A DNA stretch of 64,000 nt. Origin: JACCZZ01 sp044227805 (lineage in GTDB: Bacteria; Bacteroidota; Bacteroidia; Chitinophagales; UBA10324). Location: positions 62,001-126,000 of the forward strand of contig JBGAWA010000001.1 of NCBI GenBank assembly GCA_044227805.1. Direction: 5' to 3'. Positions 26,755-35,536 of the stretch are shown in pieces; position 1 is the stretch's first letter, and each line of letters begins with the position of its first letter. Made by a program: the position numbers and the translations under genes. The notes under the pieces are model-generated. The model made no database searches and was not told the origin of the DNA. It worked only from the letters and a program-made list of their open reading frames with translations.

Positions 26755-28251
26755 GTGAACAGGGAACTTATTATTGACTCCGGATCGAACGGAGCAGAGA
26801 TTGCGTTGCTGGAAGATAAAGTGCTGGTGGAACTTCACCAGGAGAAACTAAACCAGAACATCGCTATTGGTGATATTATTTTGGCCAAGGTGGGTAAAAT
26901 ATTGCCTGGCCTGAATGCGGCTTTTGTGGATATAGGCCAGCCTAAGAACGGCTTCCTTCATTACTCTGACCTCGGACCACAAGTCAGGTCGGCGCAGAAA
27001 TTTACCAAACTGGCTATCGATGGCGTGATGCCGCCTGACCTGAATGATTTCAAGTTGGAGCCTGAGACACAAAAGACCGGCAAGATCGCCAATACGATAT
27101 CGAAAAGGGTACCGCTGCTGGTGCAGATCACCAAAGAACCTATCTCCACCAAAGGCCATCGGTTGTCTTGTGACATCTCGTTGCCGGGACGTTTTATCGT
27201 GCTGATTCCTTTTATCAATTCCGTCAGCATATCCAAAAAGATCAACTCACCCGAAGAAAGAAAACGGCTGAGCAGGCTGATGGAAAGCATAAAGCCTAAA
27301 AATTTTGGAGTGATTGTGCGCACGCTGGCCGAAGGCAAATCGGTGCAGGAACTGCATGAAGACATGACGCATCTTACCGAGAAGTGGAAACAGCTGACCA
27401 CAGAACTTAAAGGAGCAGAAGCTCCCAAGAAAGTGATGAGTGAGATGAGCAAGACCTCCACCCTGCTGCGCGATATGCTGAATCCTTCCTTCAACCGCAT
27501 TATGGTGAATTCGAAAGAGATGTTCCAGGAGATAAGGAACTATATCGGCCGCATTGCCCCTGAGAAGGAAAACATCGTTCAGCTCTACACCGGACGCACA
27601 CCGATTTTTGATCAGTTCGACATTACCAAACAGATCAAGGTTGCCTTCGGGAAAACGGTTAACCTGAAAAGCGGCGCTTATCTCGTCATTGAACATACGG
27701 AAGCATTGCACGTGATTGATGTGAACAGCGGGCATAAGATGGCCGGCGATGACACACAGGAAGCCAATGCCATGACGGTGAATATGGAAGCGGCGGAAGA
27801 AATTGCCAGGCAACTGCGGCTACGCGATATCGGCGGCATCATCGTAATAGATTTTATTGATGTAAGAAGCCCGGAAAACAAAAGGTTGCTGAATAAGAAG
27901 ATGACCGATATGATGAAGCTCGACAAGGCGCGTCATACCATTCTTCCATTGAGCCGGTTCGTCATATTACAAATCACCCGTCAGCGGGTGAAGCCACAGG
28001 TTACGATTGTGACCGACGAAAATTGTCCGGCCTGTGGCGGTACAGGCAAAATCGGTCCGTCCATCCTGGTGATGGATGATATTCAGAAAAATATTGATCA
28101 CCTGATCACTAAAAACAATCAGCGTAAGATCACTTTGCTGATACATCCTTACCTGGAGGCCTTTATCAGGCATGGATTCATCTTGACTCGAGCGATAATA
28201 TCAGCATTATGGAATATCACTTTTATGATAAGCAGGGTGAAGAGATTTTGA
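26755..28251 (+). CDS. rng: Ribonuclease E/G
   Basis: An endoribonuclease of the RNase E/G family, used in rRNA maturation and mRNA turnover. The S1-like domain starts at residue ~35 (NIAIGDIILAKVGKILPGLNAAFVDIG); the DNase I-like catalytic part has the metal-binding aspartates Asp322 (VIDVNSGH) and Asp366 (IVIDFIDVR); the Zn-link is in ENCPACGGTGK. The GTG start opens on NRELIIDSG, as in relatives. The C-terminus appears frame-shifted: after ~residue 474 (LEAFIRHGF) the protein ends in unrelated ILTRAIISALWN, whereas the +1 frame continues SSDNISIMEYHFYDKQGEEILMS to a stop at 28259, which fits family endings. Some 20 residues between the two parts also seem missing. Confidence 0.9.
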   Translation: MNRELIIDSGSNGAEIALLEDKVLVELHQEKLNQNIAIGDIILAKVGKILPGLNAAFVDIGQPKNGFLHYSDLGPQVRSAQKFTKLAIDGVMPPDLNDFKLEPETQKTGKIANTISKRVPLLVQITKEPISTKGHRLSCDISLPGRFIVLIPFINSVSISKKINSPEERKRLSRLMESIKPKNFGVIVRTLAEGKSVQELHEDMTHLTEKWKQLTTELKGAEAPKKVMSEMSKTSTLLRDMLNPSFNRIMVNSKEMFQEIRNYIGRIAPEKENIVQLYTGRTPIFDQFDITKQIKVAFGKTVNLKSGAYLVIEHTEALHVIDVNSGHKMAGDDTQEANAMTVNMEAAEEIARQLRLRDIGGIIVIDFIDVRSPENKRLLNKKMTDMMKLDKARHTILPLSRFVILQITRQRVKPQVTIVTDENCPACGGTGKIGPSILVMDDIQKNIDHLITKNNQRKITLLIHPYLEAFIRHGFILTRAIISALWNITFMISRVKRF

Positions 28252-28416
28252 TGAGTTGACAGAAGCCGGCAGTACCAGTTGCCATGCAGAATCGTCAGTA
28301 TAACTTTTAAAGATGAATTGCCGTTTCCAACTAACAGCTAACCTCGTGCACTGCGAAGAACCAATCACATCCGGAGGTTTCTCTGTAACTTGAACATTGA
28401 AAATCCCCACTTATTA

Positions 28417-29916
28417 ATGACTAAACCCCTTCTTGCACTCTCATTCGTTTGCATCTCTTGTTTTGGTTTCTCACAGGCGGGTAAAACTTATAGCGGGAAG
28501 TATGACGAGCCATATCGTCCCGCTTTTCATTTCACGCCACAAACAGGCTGGATGAATGACCCCAACGGATTGGTTTTTCTTAACGGCAAATACCACCTTT
28601 TCTTTCAATATTATCCAGATGATATCGTTTGGGGACCCATGCACTGGGGTCATGCTGTGAGTACTGATCTGATTCACTGGCAGCATCTGCCCATTGCGCT
28701 GTTTCCGGATAGTGCAGGATGGATCTTTTCAGGAAGCGCGGTGATTGACAAAGACAACACAGCAGGCTTTGGCAAAAACGCAATGGTGGCGGTATTTACC
28801 TATCACAGTGATGCTCGCTGGAAGAAGGGATTTAAAAATACGGAAAACCAGGCGCTGGCTTACAGTAATGATGAAGGAAAGACCTGGATAAAATACAAGG
28901 GGAACCCTGTACTACAGAATGCAGGCGAGCAGGATTTCAGAGACCCGAAGGTATTCTGGAACGATGAAATCAAAAGGTGGAACCTTGTGCTGGCGGCGGG
29001 GAATATTATCAAAATATTTTCTTCTCCTGATTTAAAGAACTGGCAGCATGAAAGCGATTACACTCCGTCGGTACAAGGTGACTTTGGCGTGTGGGAATGC
29101 CCTGACCTTTTTAAAATGAAAGTAGGAAGAGAAGAAAAATGGATACTGCTGATCAGCCAGACAATGAATGCGCCGAATGGTGGCGTGGGCAACCGTTATT
29201 TCGTTGGTGATTTTAATGGAAAAGTGTTTTCGAATGTTGAAGGTGGCGACTGGCTGGATTATGGAAAAGATTTTTACGCGGCGGCGACCTTTAACAATGT
29301 AAACGAAAATAAGCGGATCCTTATAGCCTGGATGAGCAACTGGCAGTATGCCGATAAAACACCTGCATCAGTGTGGCGATGTTCCATGACATTACCGAGA
29401 AGCATGACGCTCATTAAAACAAATGGCCGATACTATTTGAAGCAGGAAATAGTTAAGCAATTTCAATCACTCACCACCAATTTCAACAGCACTAAGCAGG
29501 TGTCAACACCGTTTAAGGCATCCGGCAACAATCTTTCACAGGCTGAAATCAGTTTTGCAATTGATTCCACCACATCAAATCTCACGATAGAAGTTTCGAA
29601 TGTAGCAGGAGAATCCTTTACTATAGATATGAATGGCAAACAATTGATGATTGACAGAACCAAATCAGGCAACACCGGCTTCAGTGATAAGTTTGCCGCT
29701 GAACCACAATCAATGCCGTTACAGGAAAAAATTTATCATTTCCAAATCATCCTCGACAAATCATCTGTTGAAGTTCTGGTAAACAATGGAAGATATTCCA
29801 TGACTAATCAGTTGTTTCCCGAACACAACTATACTGATATCAGCATTTCAGGGGTTGGCAACACTGCTATTAAGAACCTGCAAATAAACGAGGTCAGGAG
29901 TTGTTGGATTGATTAA
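28417..29916 (+). CDS. Glycoside hydrolase family 32 (levanase/fructan hydrolase)
   Basis: A 499-residue secreted GH32 enzyme. A signal peptide (residues 1-20, ending FGFSQ) precedes the five-bladed propeller with the three catalytic residues visible: nucleophile Asp48 in WMNDPNG, transition-state stabiliser Asp176 in FRDPKVFW, and acid/base Glu227 in WECPDLF. A C-terminal beta-sandwich (~350-495) completes the family architecture. Likely substrates are levan, inulin or sucrose-type fructosides. No susC/susD pair lies beside it, so it is not in a standard utilisation locus. The upstream TTG start would bury the signal peptide; the ATG at 28417 is preferred. Confidence 0.92.
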   Translation: MTKPLLALSFVCISCFGFSQAGKTYSGKYDEPYRPAFHFTPQTGWMNDPNGLVFLNGKYHLFFQYYPDDIVWGPMHWGHAVSTDLIHWQHLPIALFPDSAGWIFSGSAVIDKDNTAGFGKNAMVAVFTYHSDARWKKGFKNTENQALAYSNDEGKTWIKYKGNPVLQNAGEQDFRDPKVFWNDEIKRWNLVLAAGNIIKIFSSPDLKNWQHESDYTPSVQGDFGVWECPDLFKMKVGREEKWILLISQTMNAPNGGVGNRYFVGDFNGKVFSNVEGGDWLDYGKDFYAAATFNNVNENKRILIAWMSNWQYADKTPASVWRCSMTLPRSMTLIKTNGRYYLKQEIVKQFQSLTTNFNSTKQVSTPFKASGNNLSQAEISFAIDSTTSNLTIEVSNVAGESFTIDMNGKQLMIDRTKSGNTGFSDKFAAEPQSMPLQEKIYHFQIILDKSSVEVLVNNGRYSMTNQLFPEHNYTDISISGVGNTAIKNLQINEVRSCWID

Positions 29917-30055
29917 CACCATGTCTTCCTTTTTTTCCGTTGACGATCTTCAAGTGCAACGTAATATGTACATTGATGCCATGAATACACCGCCACATGG
30001 CTTACCACCTGGCAAAACAATTAGAAAAAGATTCATTTTTTTGCGGAAATCAGTC

Positions 30056-31006
30056 ATGAGCAACCGGCATAGATACATTGCAGCACTCTCCATCGCTGCC
30101 TGGCTGCTTGCAGCAGGCTGCACCGCTGATGTTGCAGCACCTCAGTTTCCCGTAAAAAACATTGTTGTAGTGGTTATTGACGGACCGCGCTATACAGAAA
30201 CATGGGGCGATCCAATCCAACAATATATTCCTTATCAATCAGGCATCTTAAAATCACGTGGCGTGTTTTTCACCCACTTTCTAAATGACAGCATTACTTA
30301 TACTACTGCCGGCCATGATCAATTGGTAACAGGTGTGAAGGAATTTATTGAAAATACCGGAACGCAGCTTCCAGGCTTCCCTTCCTTTTTTCAATATTGG
30401 CGGAAGCAGACGGGTGCGGCAAAAACGGATGCCTGGATCATCACCTCAAAAGATAAGCTGCAAGTACTCGCCGATTGCAACGATGATTCTTTTCATCAGC
30501 AGTACAACCCCTCTGCCGATTGTGGCATTTCCGGACTGGCTTCCGGCTACCGGCATGACACCGTTACACTCAGTCATGCTTTGCAAGTGCTGCAACAGTA
30601 TCATCCCCGCCTGCTGCTGATACAGTTTAAAGAACCTGATAACAGCGCGCATAAAAATGACTGGGCCGGTTATATTAACGGCATTCAGCAGACAGACGGA
30701 TACATTAAGATCATCGATGAGTTTCTTCAAAATGATGCATTCTATAGTGGCAGCACTGATTTAATCATTACCAATGATCATGGACGACACAGTGAGGGAT
30801 GGAAAGATGGATTTGTAAGTCATGGTGACAGCTGCGATGGATGCCGCCATATTTCGCTGCTTGCTGCCGGCCCGCATTTCAATACGCACCAGGTGGTGAC
30901 AGACACGTTTAATTTATGTGACCTCAATGCCACCATCAATTACCTGCTGTCTGTCAATAATCCATATAGTGAAGGCAAGGTGATGCATGTTGCCCTGAGA
31001 AAATGA
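30056..31006 (+). CDS. Alkaline-phosphatase-superfamily lipoprotein (sulfatase/phosphodiesterase-like)
   Basis: A 316-residue protein with a lipoprotein signal (LLAAGC) and an alkaline-phosphatase-superfamily fold. The first metal motif is VVVVIDGPRYTETWGD (Asp plus catalytic Thr equivalent), with TYTTAGHDQLVTG nearby, and the distal metal motif is IITNDHGRHSEGWKDGFVSHGD (Asp-His ... His). This arrangement fits nucleotide pyrophosphatase/phosphodiesterase or phosphoglycerate-mutase-like members; substrate unknown. Long upstream in-frame extension (from 29909, overlapping GH32) lacks any signal and is discounted. Confidence 0.75.
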   Translation: MSNRHRYIAALSIAAWLLAAGCTADVAAPQFPVKNIVVVVIDGPRYTETWGDPIQQYIPYQSGILKSRGVFFTHFLNDSITYTTAGHDQLVTGVKEFIENTGTQLPGFPSFFQYWRKQTGAAKTDAWIITSKDKLQVLADCNDDSFHQQYNPSADCGISGLASGYRHDTVTLSHALQVLQQYHPRLLLIQFKEPDNSAHKNDWAGYINGIQQTDGYIKIIDEFLQNDAFYSGSTDLIITNDHGRHSEGWKDGFVSHGDSCDGCRHISLLAAGPHFNTHQVVTDTFNLCDLNATINYLLSVNNPYSEGKVMHVALRK

Positions 31007-31103
31007 AATGCCTGCCTGTTTGACGAAAGACCACAATCTGTAAATCATTGCACCTTAGCAGGGACGGCATGCTGAAAACTATTTCCGGCTTCCTTCTTCA
31101 ACC

Positions 31104-31406
31104 CCCATTTTTAAGTTCAACCCGGATTTTTCAGTAGAAAAATCCCGCTTCGCTACGACTTATAACTGCTAAGGGTTTGCTCATCTTTTTCAAGAAAAGA
31201 AAATGTTTCGCAAACCCTAAGCAGTTCTACGTCGGGGTTAAACCCGGCGTCGTTTTGAATTGCAAAATGTGGGTTCAAAGCAGCAGCAGATTTAACCTGA
31301 AGCTGAACTGTTTATGGTTTATGATTTTTTTCCTTTATGAAAAGGACCAACCTCTTGGCAGTTCTTTGATGCAGCGAATCGGAAATTTTCAATAGAAAAA
31401 TCCAGG
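31104..31406 (-). repeat. Decayed 152-bp element (reverse), interrupted by copy C
   Basis: The bases before copy C (CCCCATTTTTAAGTTCAA, 31103-31120) match the beginning of a reverse-oriented element (CCCACATTTTGCAGTTCAA). The bases after copy C (31279-31406) continue that same element: GCAGCAGATTTAACC, TTATGGTTTATGA, TTTCCTTTATGAAAAGGACCAACC, CTTGGCAGTTC, GATGCAGCGAA, AATTTTCAATAGAAAAATCC and AGGTT. The older element was therefore split at its own internal TTCAA by the younger copy. Confidence 0.7.
31121..31273 (+). repeat. 152-bp MITE-like element, copy C (nested)
   Basis: Full-length copy (153 bases) flanked by TTCAA at 31116-31120 and 31274-31278. It has more substitutions than the others (CGCTACGACTTATAACTGC, CATCTTTTTCAAG, CCCGGCGTCG). 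It lies inside an older reverse-oriented relic. Confidence 0.85.
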
Positions 31407-31599
31407 TTCCATGCTGACTCAAGCGAAAGCGGTAAGCATGAATAAAAATCGAAATTCATATCATTCTGTAAAGCAAATACACCTTTCAGTGCGAATGATC
31501 AACGTCACTTTCCGGCATGACTAAGATCATGTATTGGCATACCGGAGCAGCCTACTTTTGAGTATAATTTCCTCTCTCCAAAAACCAAAATTTACTACT

Positions 31600-33594
31600 A
31601 TGAAAACAAGATTTTTAGTGCTCATGATCAGCACACTGCTGGCGACAGGTGCCAGTGCCCAATGGACCATTGACTCATTAGGCATTGCCGGTTTGTATCC
31701 ATACAGTGCAGCAACCACCAGCAAAGCCGTTTTCACCAATGGCAGCAACTGGGATATATTCGATGCCAATACCAATCTCCATACAACCGGCCTCTTATCA
31801 TTTTCAAGACCACAAATCAGAGTGGTTAGCTATGGTGAGAAGGTGTATCTCGGTGGTGGCAAATACGGTTATTTCGCCGACCCGCAATACTCCAAAAATG
31901 TGGATGTATACAATGCAGCAACCGATAGCTGGACTACTTTATTTCTAACAAAGAACCGTGAAGTGGGCGGTGCAGGTGCAGCCGGAAATAAGATTGTATT
32001 TGCTGGTGGTACAGGCCGGACTGATATCAGCGGACCGGTATATATGTATGCTACCGCTGATATTTTTGACGCTAACACCGGAGCAAGAACTACCGGAAAA
32101 CTTTCCAAAGCACGTTCGAATATCGCTGTTGGAGCGGCTGGCAATAAAATAGTTTTCGCCGGCGGCTGGTTTTGGGATATGAGTTACAATCGAGTGCCTT
32201 CCAATGCAGTGGATATTTATGATGCTTCTACAGGAACTTGGACCAAAACAACGCTGTCACAAAAACGGGAAGACCTGGCTGTTGCTGTGGTAGGAAACAA
32301 AATTATTTTCGCCGGCGGAAGCAGCAATGTTGGAACGGTTAAAAATGTAGATGTGTACGACGTATCCACCGATACCTGGACGACTTCTATGCTGCCTACT
32401 GCCAGATATGCCATGAAATCAGCAGTGGTGGGCACCAACGCCTATTTTGCAGGTGGTGCCTTTGACGCGATAGAAAATGAAGTTGACATTTATAACACCG
32501 TGACCAATACGTGGAGCACGATCTACATGCCGGTTTCCTTATCTTCCTTTTCGATGAGTGTGATTAACGACAAAATATATTTTGCCGGTGGTTATATTTC
32601 ATCTTCTTCTGTTTATTCAAACCTCGTACAGGTTTACGATCCGGCCACCGCAACATGGATTAGTGACTATCTGTCGATCGGAAGAATCGGTATTGCAGCA
32701 CTCGTTTGCGGCAACAAAGGATATTTTGCAGGAGGAACCATTGCCTATGGCTATCCTGTTCCGCCAACAACCAAGAGGGTTGACATACTCGGCACACTCA
32801 GTCCTATCGCTGATTTCAGTGCAAACGTCACCAACATCACTGCCGGTCAATCTGTAGATTTCACTGACCTCAGTACCAATACTCCATCGTACTGGACCTG
32901 GACGTTTACAGGCGGCACGCCTGCTTCCTCATCCATCCAAAATCCATCGGTGGTTTACAATGCAGCGGGCACTTATGATGTTACGCTAACCGCTGGTAAT
33001 GCAGTTGGTTCAAGCACCATCACCAAGACAAGTTTCATCACCGTAAATCCTGCTCCTTGCCTATTCCCGGATGGATTAATCACAACGGATATCACCCCAA
33101 CCTCCGCCACCTTTAACTGGAATGCAGCCAATGGAGCTATCAAGTATAAACTGAGTTACAAGGTCAGTGGAAACAATCCATGGTTAACTACCACGGTTAC
33201 CACCAATACCCTTCAGTTGAGCGGACTGGCGCCTAATACCAACTACAACTGGAAAGTAAAAACCATTTGCAGCAACTCGCCCAGCATCAGTTCTGATTTC
33301 TCGCCTATCGCGAGTTTCAAGACAGGGCCTGCCAGGCTGACGGAACCAACCATGCAAACGGGCATTGAAGTTTATCCTAATCCTGTAGGTGACCAATTAC
33401 AAATTTCGTTAAGCAATGAAATGACATTCCCGCTCACCTGCATGATTTATGATTTATATGGGAGAATGCTGATATCGGCTAAAATTGCAGAACCGCTCAT
33501 AACGATAGATGTGAAGGATTTAGCTTCAGGAAATTACTTCATCACGGTTGTGAGCGCAGATAACCAAAGATGGAGTGCGAAATTCATGAAATAA
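31600..33594 (+). CDS. T9SS-secreted Kelch-repeat / PKD / Fn3 protein
   Basis: A 664-residue secreted protein. Residues 1-20 are a signal peptide (ending GASAQ). About 40-400 are Kelch-type propeller repeats with the recurring AVVGNKIIFAGG ... NVDVYDVSTDTWT pattern. About 405-490 is a PKD domain (ADFSANVTNITAGQSVDF, YWTWTF, YDVTLTA). About 490-580 is a fibronectin III domain (SATFNWNAANGAIKYKLSY, LSGLAPNTNYNWKV). The last ~75 residues are a T9SS sorting domain (VYPNPVGDQLQI to KDLASGNYFITVVS). It has no catalytic motif and probably acts as a surface adhesin or binding protein. Terminated by a strong hairpin. Confidence 0.9.
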   Translation: MKTRFLVLMISTLLATGASAQWTIDSLGIAGLYPYSAATTSKAVFTNGSNWDIFDANTNLHTTGLLSFSRPQIRVVSYGEKVYLGGGKYGYFADPQYSKNVDVYNAATDSWTTLFLTKNREVGGAGAAGNKIVFAGGTGRTDISGPVYMYATADIFDANTGARTTGKLSKARSNIAVGAAGNKIVFAGGWFWDMSYNRVPSNAVDIYDASTGTWTKTTLSQKREDLAVAVVGNKIIFAGGSSNVGTVKNVDVYDVSTDTWTTSMLPTARYAMKSAVVGTNAYFAGGAFDAIENEVDIYNTVTNTWSTIYMPVSLSSFSMSVINDKIYFAGGYISSSSVYSNLVQVYDPATATWISDYLSIGRIGIAALVCGNKGYFAGGTIAYGYPVPPTTKRVDILGTLSPIADFSANVTNITAGQSVDFTDLSTNTPSYWTWTFTGGTPASSSIQNPSVVYNAAGTYDVTLTAGNAVGSSTITKTSFITVNPAPCLFPDGLITTDITPTSATFNWNAANGAIKYKLSYKVSGNNPWLTTTVTTNTLQLSGLAPNTNYNWKVKTICSNSPSISSDFSPIASFKTGPARLTEPTMQTGIEVYPNPVGDQLQISLSNEMTFPLTCMIYDLYGRMLISAKIAEPLITIDVKDLASGNYFITVVSADNQRWSAKFMK

Positions 33595-33614
33595 AAAGTG
33601 TAGCGTTTTAGTTT

Positions 33615-33650
33615 AAAAAAAAACGGCAGCGAACCTGCCGTTTTTTTTTT
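33615..33650 (+). terminator. Rho-independent terminator after the Kelch-protein gene
   Basis: CGGCAG (33624-33629) pairs with CTGCCG (33635-33640), extended by A/T pairs, followed by ten T residues, 20 bases past the stop codon. Confidence 0.9.
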
Positions 33651-33676
33651 GCACGATTGCATCGTGGCCATTTGAA

Positions 33677-33828
33677 CCCACATTTTGCAATTCAAAGCGG
33701 CAACGGGTTTAACCCCGACGTAGAGCTGCTTAGGGTTTGTGAAACATTTTCTTTTCTTGACAAATTGAGCAAACCCTTAGCAGCTCTAAGTCGCAGCGAA
33801 GCGGGATTTTTCCACTGAAAAATCCGGG
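33677..33828 (-). repeat. 152-bp MITE-like element, copy D (reverse)
   Basis: Full-length copy in reverse orientation, flanked by TTGAA at 33672-33676 and 33829-33833. Its hairpin arms carry AGCTGCT/AGCAGCT where copies A, C, E and F carry AACTGCT/AGCAGTT: a paired change that preserves base pairing, also present in copy G. Immediately to the right, 33834-33862 (GGAAATTTCCATTGAAAAATCC) looks like the end of another decayed copy. Confidence 0.85.
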
Positions 33829-33893
33829 TTGAACCAGGAAATTTCCATTGAAAAATCCGGGTGAAAGGAAATCGTTATATCAAATTGGCTCTA

Positions 33894-34561
33894 TTACTTA
33901 TCTGCATCCAGCCATGCAAGGATATGACAACACAGCTCAATGGTAATCAGGTTAATCTTCCCGGAACTGGTTGTCGGCAAGCCTTCAAATAAAAGAGTGT
34001 TAAAATTACTATACAGGTAGGATACACCGGCATCCATGCAAAAAACCTTGCTTATCCTGAATTCATATCCGCATCCGGATCATATAACCGACATCATTGT
34101 TTCCCCAGTTGCCTGTTGTTATGGATGCGACAGGCGAAGGGTCGGGCGCCGCTTTGTTATAGGAAGTGTAAGCTGCCAGGCCACAGCCCGTTTTTGCGTA
34201 GAAGTTATTCTTATCGAACGGAAAAAAACTTATCGTAAACAGGAAGGCATTGCGTCTCAATTTATCTGATAACATATCCGGCGTATTATCGAATGCCTGC
34301 CAGGCCGGTGATACAGGTTAGCGGTTCCGAGGGCTGTCTCTAACCGGTGATTGAAACAAAACCGACCTTCGCTGAAAAGCTTATGCCGGTTTACAATCCC
34401 GACTCATATACACTTTTCATGGGTGAAGCCATTCCAAAACCGGGAGCGATGCCAATCACAAACCCTCTTTCGACAACCGGTGCAGCTTGTTGCGCCATCA
34501 GGTGTTTCATCATGAAGATGAATAATAGTGCAATAAACAAGAGACGATTACAGCTACTCAT
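33894..34561 (-). pseudogene. Decayed outer-membrane barrel gene
   Basis: On the minus strand the remains of one ~200-codon gene can be pieced together from several frames. It opens at 34561 with a signal-peptide-like MSSCNRLLFIALLFIFMMKH then AQQ and RGFVIGIAPGFGMASP, hits a stop, and continues in another frame as ISFSAKVGFVSITG. It resumes as DKLRRNAFLFTISFFPFDKNNFYAKTGCGLAAYTS and, after a further shift, ends VSYLYSNFNTLLFEGLP...INLITIEL. This is the pattern of a small outer-membrane beta-barrel protein. At least three frame breaks rule out expression of the full product. Confidence 0.65.
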
Positions 34562-34647
34562 TTCTATGTAAGCTAAGTTGCATTCACGTTACCATTTAAC
34601 TTTATAAGCTGTTCATTTCCAGAACCTTCTTGTAAGTCCCGTATTGA

Positions 34648-35239
34648 TTAATCATTGCTGCCAAATCCAAATTCAACATAGCCATTCCATTTTTTCCATA
34701 GCTGAGTTGCCAAACGGGTTCAGCTGACCTGCCGGAATAAGGCCGGCACTTAATGTTCCCGCAGGATTTATGGTACCATGGCTACCAACACTGCCGACAC
34801 CTATGGACAGACCGGAATAGAACACAAAGTTTTCACGCTGGCAATAGCGGTAATCAAACCTCGCGGTGATATTCGTAACAGTATAATGGTTCTCATAAGC
34901 TTCCGGGTCTGTTCCGACTAAAGTGATGGCTTCTAAAGACAACTCACCTCCTACGCTGATGCCATGTGATAAAAACCTGTTATAGCCTGCTCGAAAAATA
35001 CCACTGCTCTGTATATCAGGTGGCGCATAAAACATAATGGTAATGGCACCGGAAAATTCAAGCATGACATCAGCTAAGGATGCGCGGCCATAACCTGCAT
35101 ACACTTCATTTTTAGGGGCAAGAGGGATTGCACTCTGTGCGAAACAACAGCCTGCCGCAGGCAGTAGCAGCCACAATATGGCAATAGCACTGTATAAAAC
35201 CTTCCATCGAGCCCTTACCGGTATCCACCATGTTTTCAT
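34648..35239 (-). pseudogene. Outer-membrane beta-barrel gene with 3' frameshift
   Basis: The minus-strand frame from 35239 encodes a signal peptide (ending CCFAQS) and ~150 residues of barrel-like sequence (VYAGYGRASLADVMLEFSGA, FRAGYNRFLSHGISVGGELSLE, NFVFYSGLSIGVGSVG). Near 34690 the open frame ends in NSAMEKMEWLC, while a neighbouring frame reads KKWNGYVEFGFGSND to a stop at 34648, which looks like the genuine last strand. One frameshift therefore separates body and C-terminus; the product might still be made in truncated form. Same kind of protein as its decayed neighbour, probably a former tandem pair. Confidence 0.6.
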
Positions 35240-35536
35240 ATTTCATCCGGCGCCATGCGGTCGCATTAATTTGAAAATTTTTTCTCCACCGCTATTGGCC
35301 ACTTCAAAAAGCGGGTTGGAGCAACTCCAAAAAAAGCGGACAACATTCTTAGGCAAAATTCCAACACAATGGACATCAGAAAAATGATATAAATTAGGAA
35401 ATGCGTTTATGCAATACTATTGTACAACACATCATAGCATTCATAGACTACTACACTGTACTTCGCTGCCGTTCTTAGCAAATGACAGATTACAGAAGCC
35501 GCTTGCAGATATGAAAAAGTAAAAGCAAGGTAGTCA

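Noticed and set aside
31177..31395. 72-codon frame in the repeat region
   Set aside because: Entirely inside copy C and the relic around it; the same frame is not kept in the other copies.
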